From UBA5078 sp051252515 (lineage in GTDB: Bacteria; Pseudomonadota; Gammaproteobacteria; Pseudomonadales; Pseudohongiellaceae), in the NCBI GenBank assembly GCA_051252515.1, contig JBPOFS010000002.1, positions 434,001-498,000 on the forward strand: a DNA stretch of 64,000 bases. Direction: 5' to 3'. The notes under the pieces were generated by a model. It was given only the letters and a program-made list of their open reading frames with translations. It was not told the origin of the DNA and ran no database searches. The position numbers were made by a program, and so were the translations under genes. Position 1 is the stretch's first letter; every line of letters begins with the position of its first letter. Positions 63,457-64,000 of this stretch are shown here, in pieces.

Positions 63457-63975
63457 ATGAGACATTATGAAGTTGTATTTTTGGTACACCCTGACCAGTC
63501 CGACCAAGTGCCGGGTATGGTTGAACGCTACACTCAAATCGTTAAAGACAGCGGTGGTACTATTCACCGTCAAGAAGACTGGGGTCGTCGCCAGTTAGCG
63601 TATCCAATCAATAAAATCCACAAAGCGCACTACATTCTCATGAACATTGAGTGTGGCAGCGAAGTGCTGGACGAAATCACTACTTTATTCCGTTATAACG
63701 ACGCAATCATCCGTAACTTGGTCATGAAAGAGTCTGGCCCTGTCACTGAAGAATCATTGATTCTTAAAGGTGAGCGTGAAAGCCGTGAGCGTCGTGCCCG
63801 TGCAGAGCAAAAGCGTAAGATCGAAGAAGACGCTGCAGTTCGTGATGCCGCTGCTGCTACAGCTGCCGCAGCCGCTGCTGAAGCTGCAACAAGCGATGAA
63901 GTAGTTGAAGGCGAAGAGTCAAAAGATTCTGATGATTCAGCTGAAGAAGCTGTAGTCGAAGAAACGAAAGACTAA
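63457..63975 (+). CDS. rpsF: 30S ribosomal protein S6
   Basis: A 172-residue protein. Residues 1-95 are typical S6 (MRHYEVVFLVHPDQSDQVPG, DWGRRQLAYPINKIHKAHY, LMNIECGSEVLDE). The remainder is an unusually long tail: a basic helix (ERESRERRARAEQKRK), an Ala-rich run and a strongly acidic end (EVVEGEESKDSDDS). The standard E. coli protein is about 130 residues; poly-Glu tails added by RimK are known there, and this gene encodes a longer acidic tail directly. The next gene (rpsR expected) lies beyond the edge. Confidence 0.96.
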   Translation: MRHYEVVFLVHPDQSDQVPGMVERYTQIVKDSGGTIHRQEDWGRRQLAYPINKIHKAHYILMNIECGSEVLDEITTLFRYNDAIIRNLVMKESGPVTEESLILKGERESRERRARAEQKRKIEEDAAVRDAAAATAAAAAAEAATSDEVVEGEESKDSDDSAEEAVVEETKD

Positions 63976-64000
63976 TTGCCAGGCTAATGCGCATAGCGCA

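Overview
The window looks like a chromosomal segment of a free-living, probably aquatic, respiratory Gammaproteobacterium. The left end carries nnr-tsaE-amiC-mutL-miaA-hfq-hflX-hflK-hflC-hisZ-purA and the right end carries tRNA-Leu, rnr, rlmB and rpsF. This is one conserved gammaproteobacterial neighbourhood, as in Pseudomonas, here split by about 43 kb of other genes. A complete cbb3 oxidase set, a 7TM-DISM sensor kinase, NsrR/Hmp and a proteobacterial MutL of the endonuclease type fit that assignment. I cannot name the genus.

Layout. 1-2.6 kb: end of an unknown gene, a very strong terminator, sixA, a ChaN-type lipoprotein and a convergent DUF4159 gene. 2.7-16.4 kb: a MarR regulator, then the housekeeping run for metabolite repair (nnr), tRNA modification (tsaE, miaA), cell-wall cleavage (amidase), mismatch repair (mutL), RNA chaperoning (hfq), the ribosome-associated GTPase HflX, the FtsH modulators HflKC, and histidine and purine synthesis (hisZ, purA). 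16.5-20.5 kb: a small acidic ORF, a cation/proton antiporter with an RCK_C domain, and a three-part secreted redoxin/cytochrome c/copper-monooxygenase-like protein. 20.6-23.9 kb: a two-gene beta-oxidation operon (minus strand). 24-26.7 kb: a divergent sensor kinase and response regulator pair.

27.3-36.9 kb (minus strand): ccoNOQP, then the maturation genes ccoGHIS, a TauE/SafE-like membrane protein, a Yip1 protein and a DUF1857 protein. Together these build and metallate a high-affinity terminal oxidase. 37.2-40.8 kb: a TonB-dependent receptor-like protein with a glycine-rich plug, and a MscS-type channel. 40.7-47.0 kb (minus strand): two unknown exported proteins, a NosR/NirI-like flavin/iron-sulfur membrane protein, a pyroglutamyl peptidase and a GNAT-nitrilase fusion, with no nos genes in sight. 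47.3-53.8 kb (plus strand): a compact operon with an NHL beta-propeller protein, a fused CofG/CofH FO synthase, an NAD(P)-binding reductase-like protein, a multi-spanning membrane protein and a CDP-alcohol phosphatidyltransferase. This is the most unusual part of the window, because deazaflavin synthesis is uncommon in Gammaproteobacteria.

53.8-55.7 kb: nsrR and hmp form a nitric-oxide response module. A near-consensus NsrR operator sits on the hmp -10 element. 55.8-64 kb: lytic transglycosylase Slt, a degenerate-GGDEF/EAL protein, tRNA-Leu(CAG) with a textbook stringent-type promoter, rnr, rlmB, and rpsF preceded by an S6:S18-type leader that pairs with the ribosome binding site.

Several start codons were moved downstream of the longest open frame where signal peptides, family N-termini or ribosome binding sites supported it (hflK, the TauE/SafE gene, ccoI, nosR-like, nsrR, hmp, NHL protein, mscS, EAL protein). 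All assignments come from reading motifs by eye; no database search was run.
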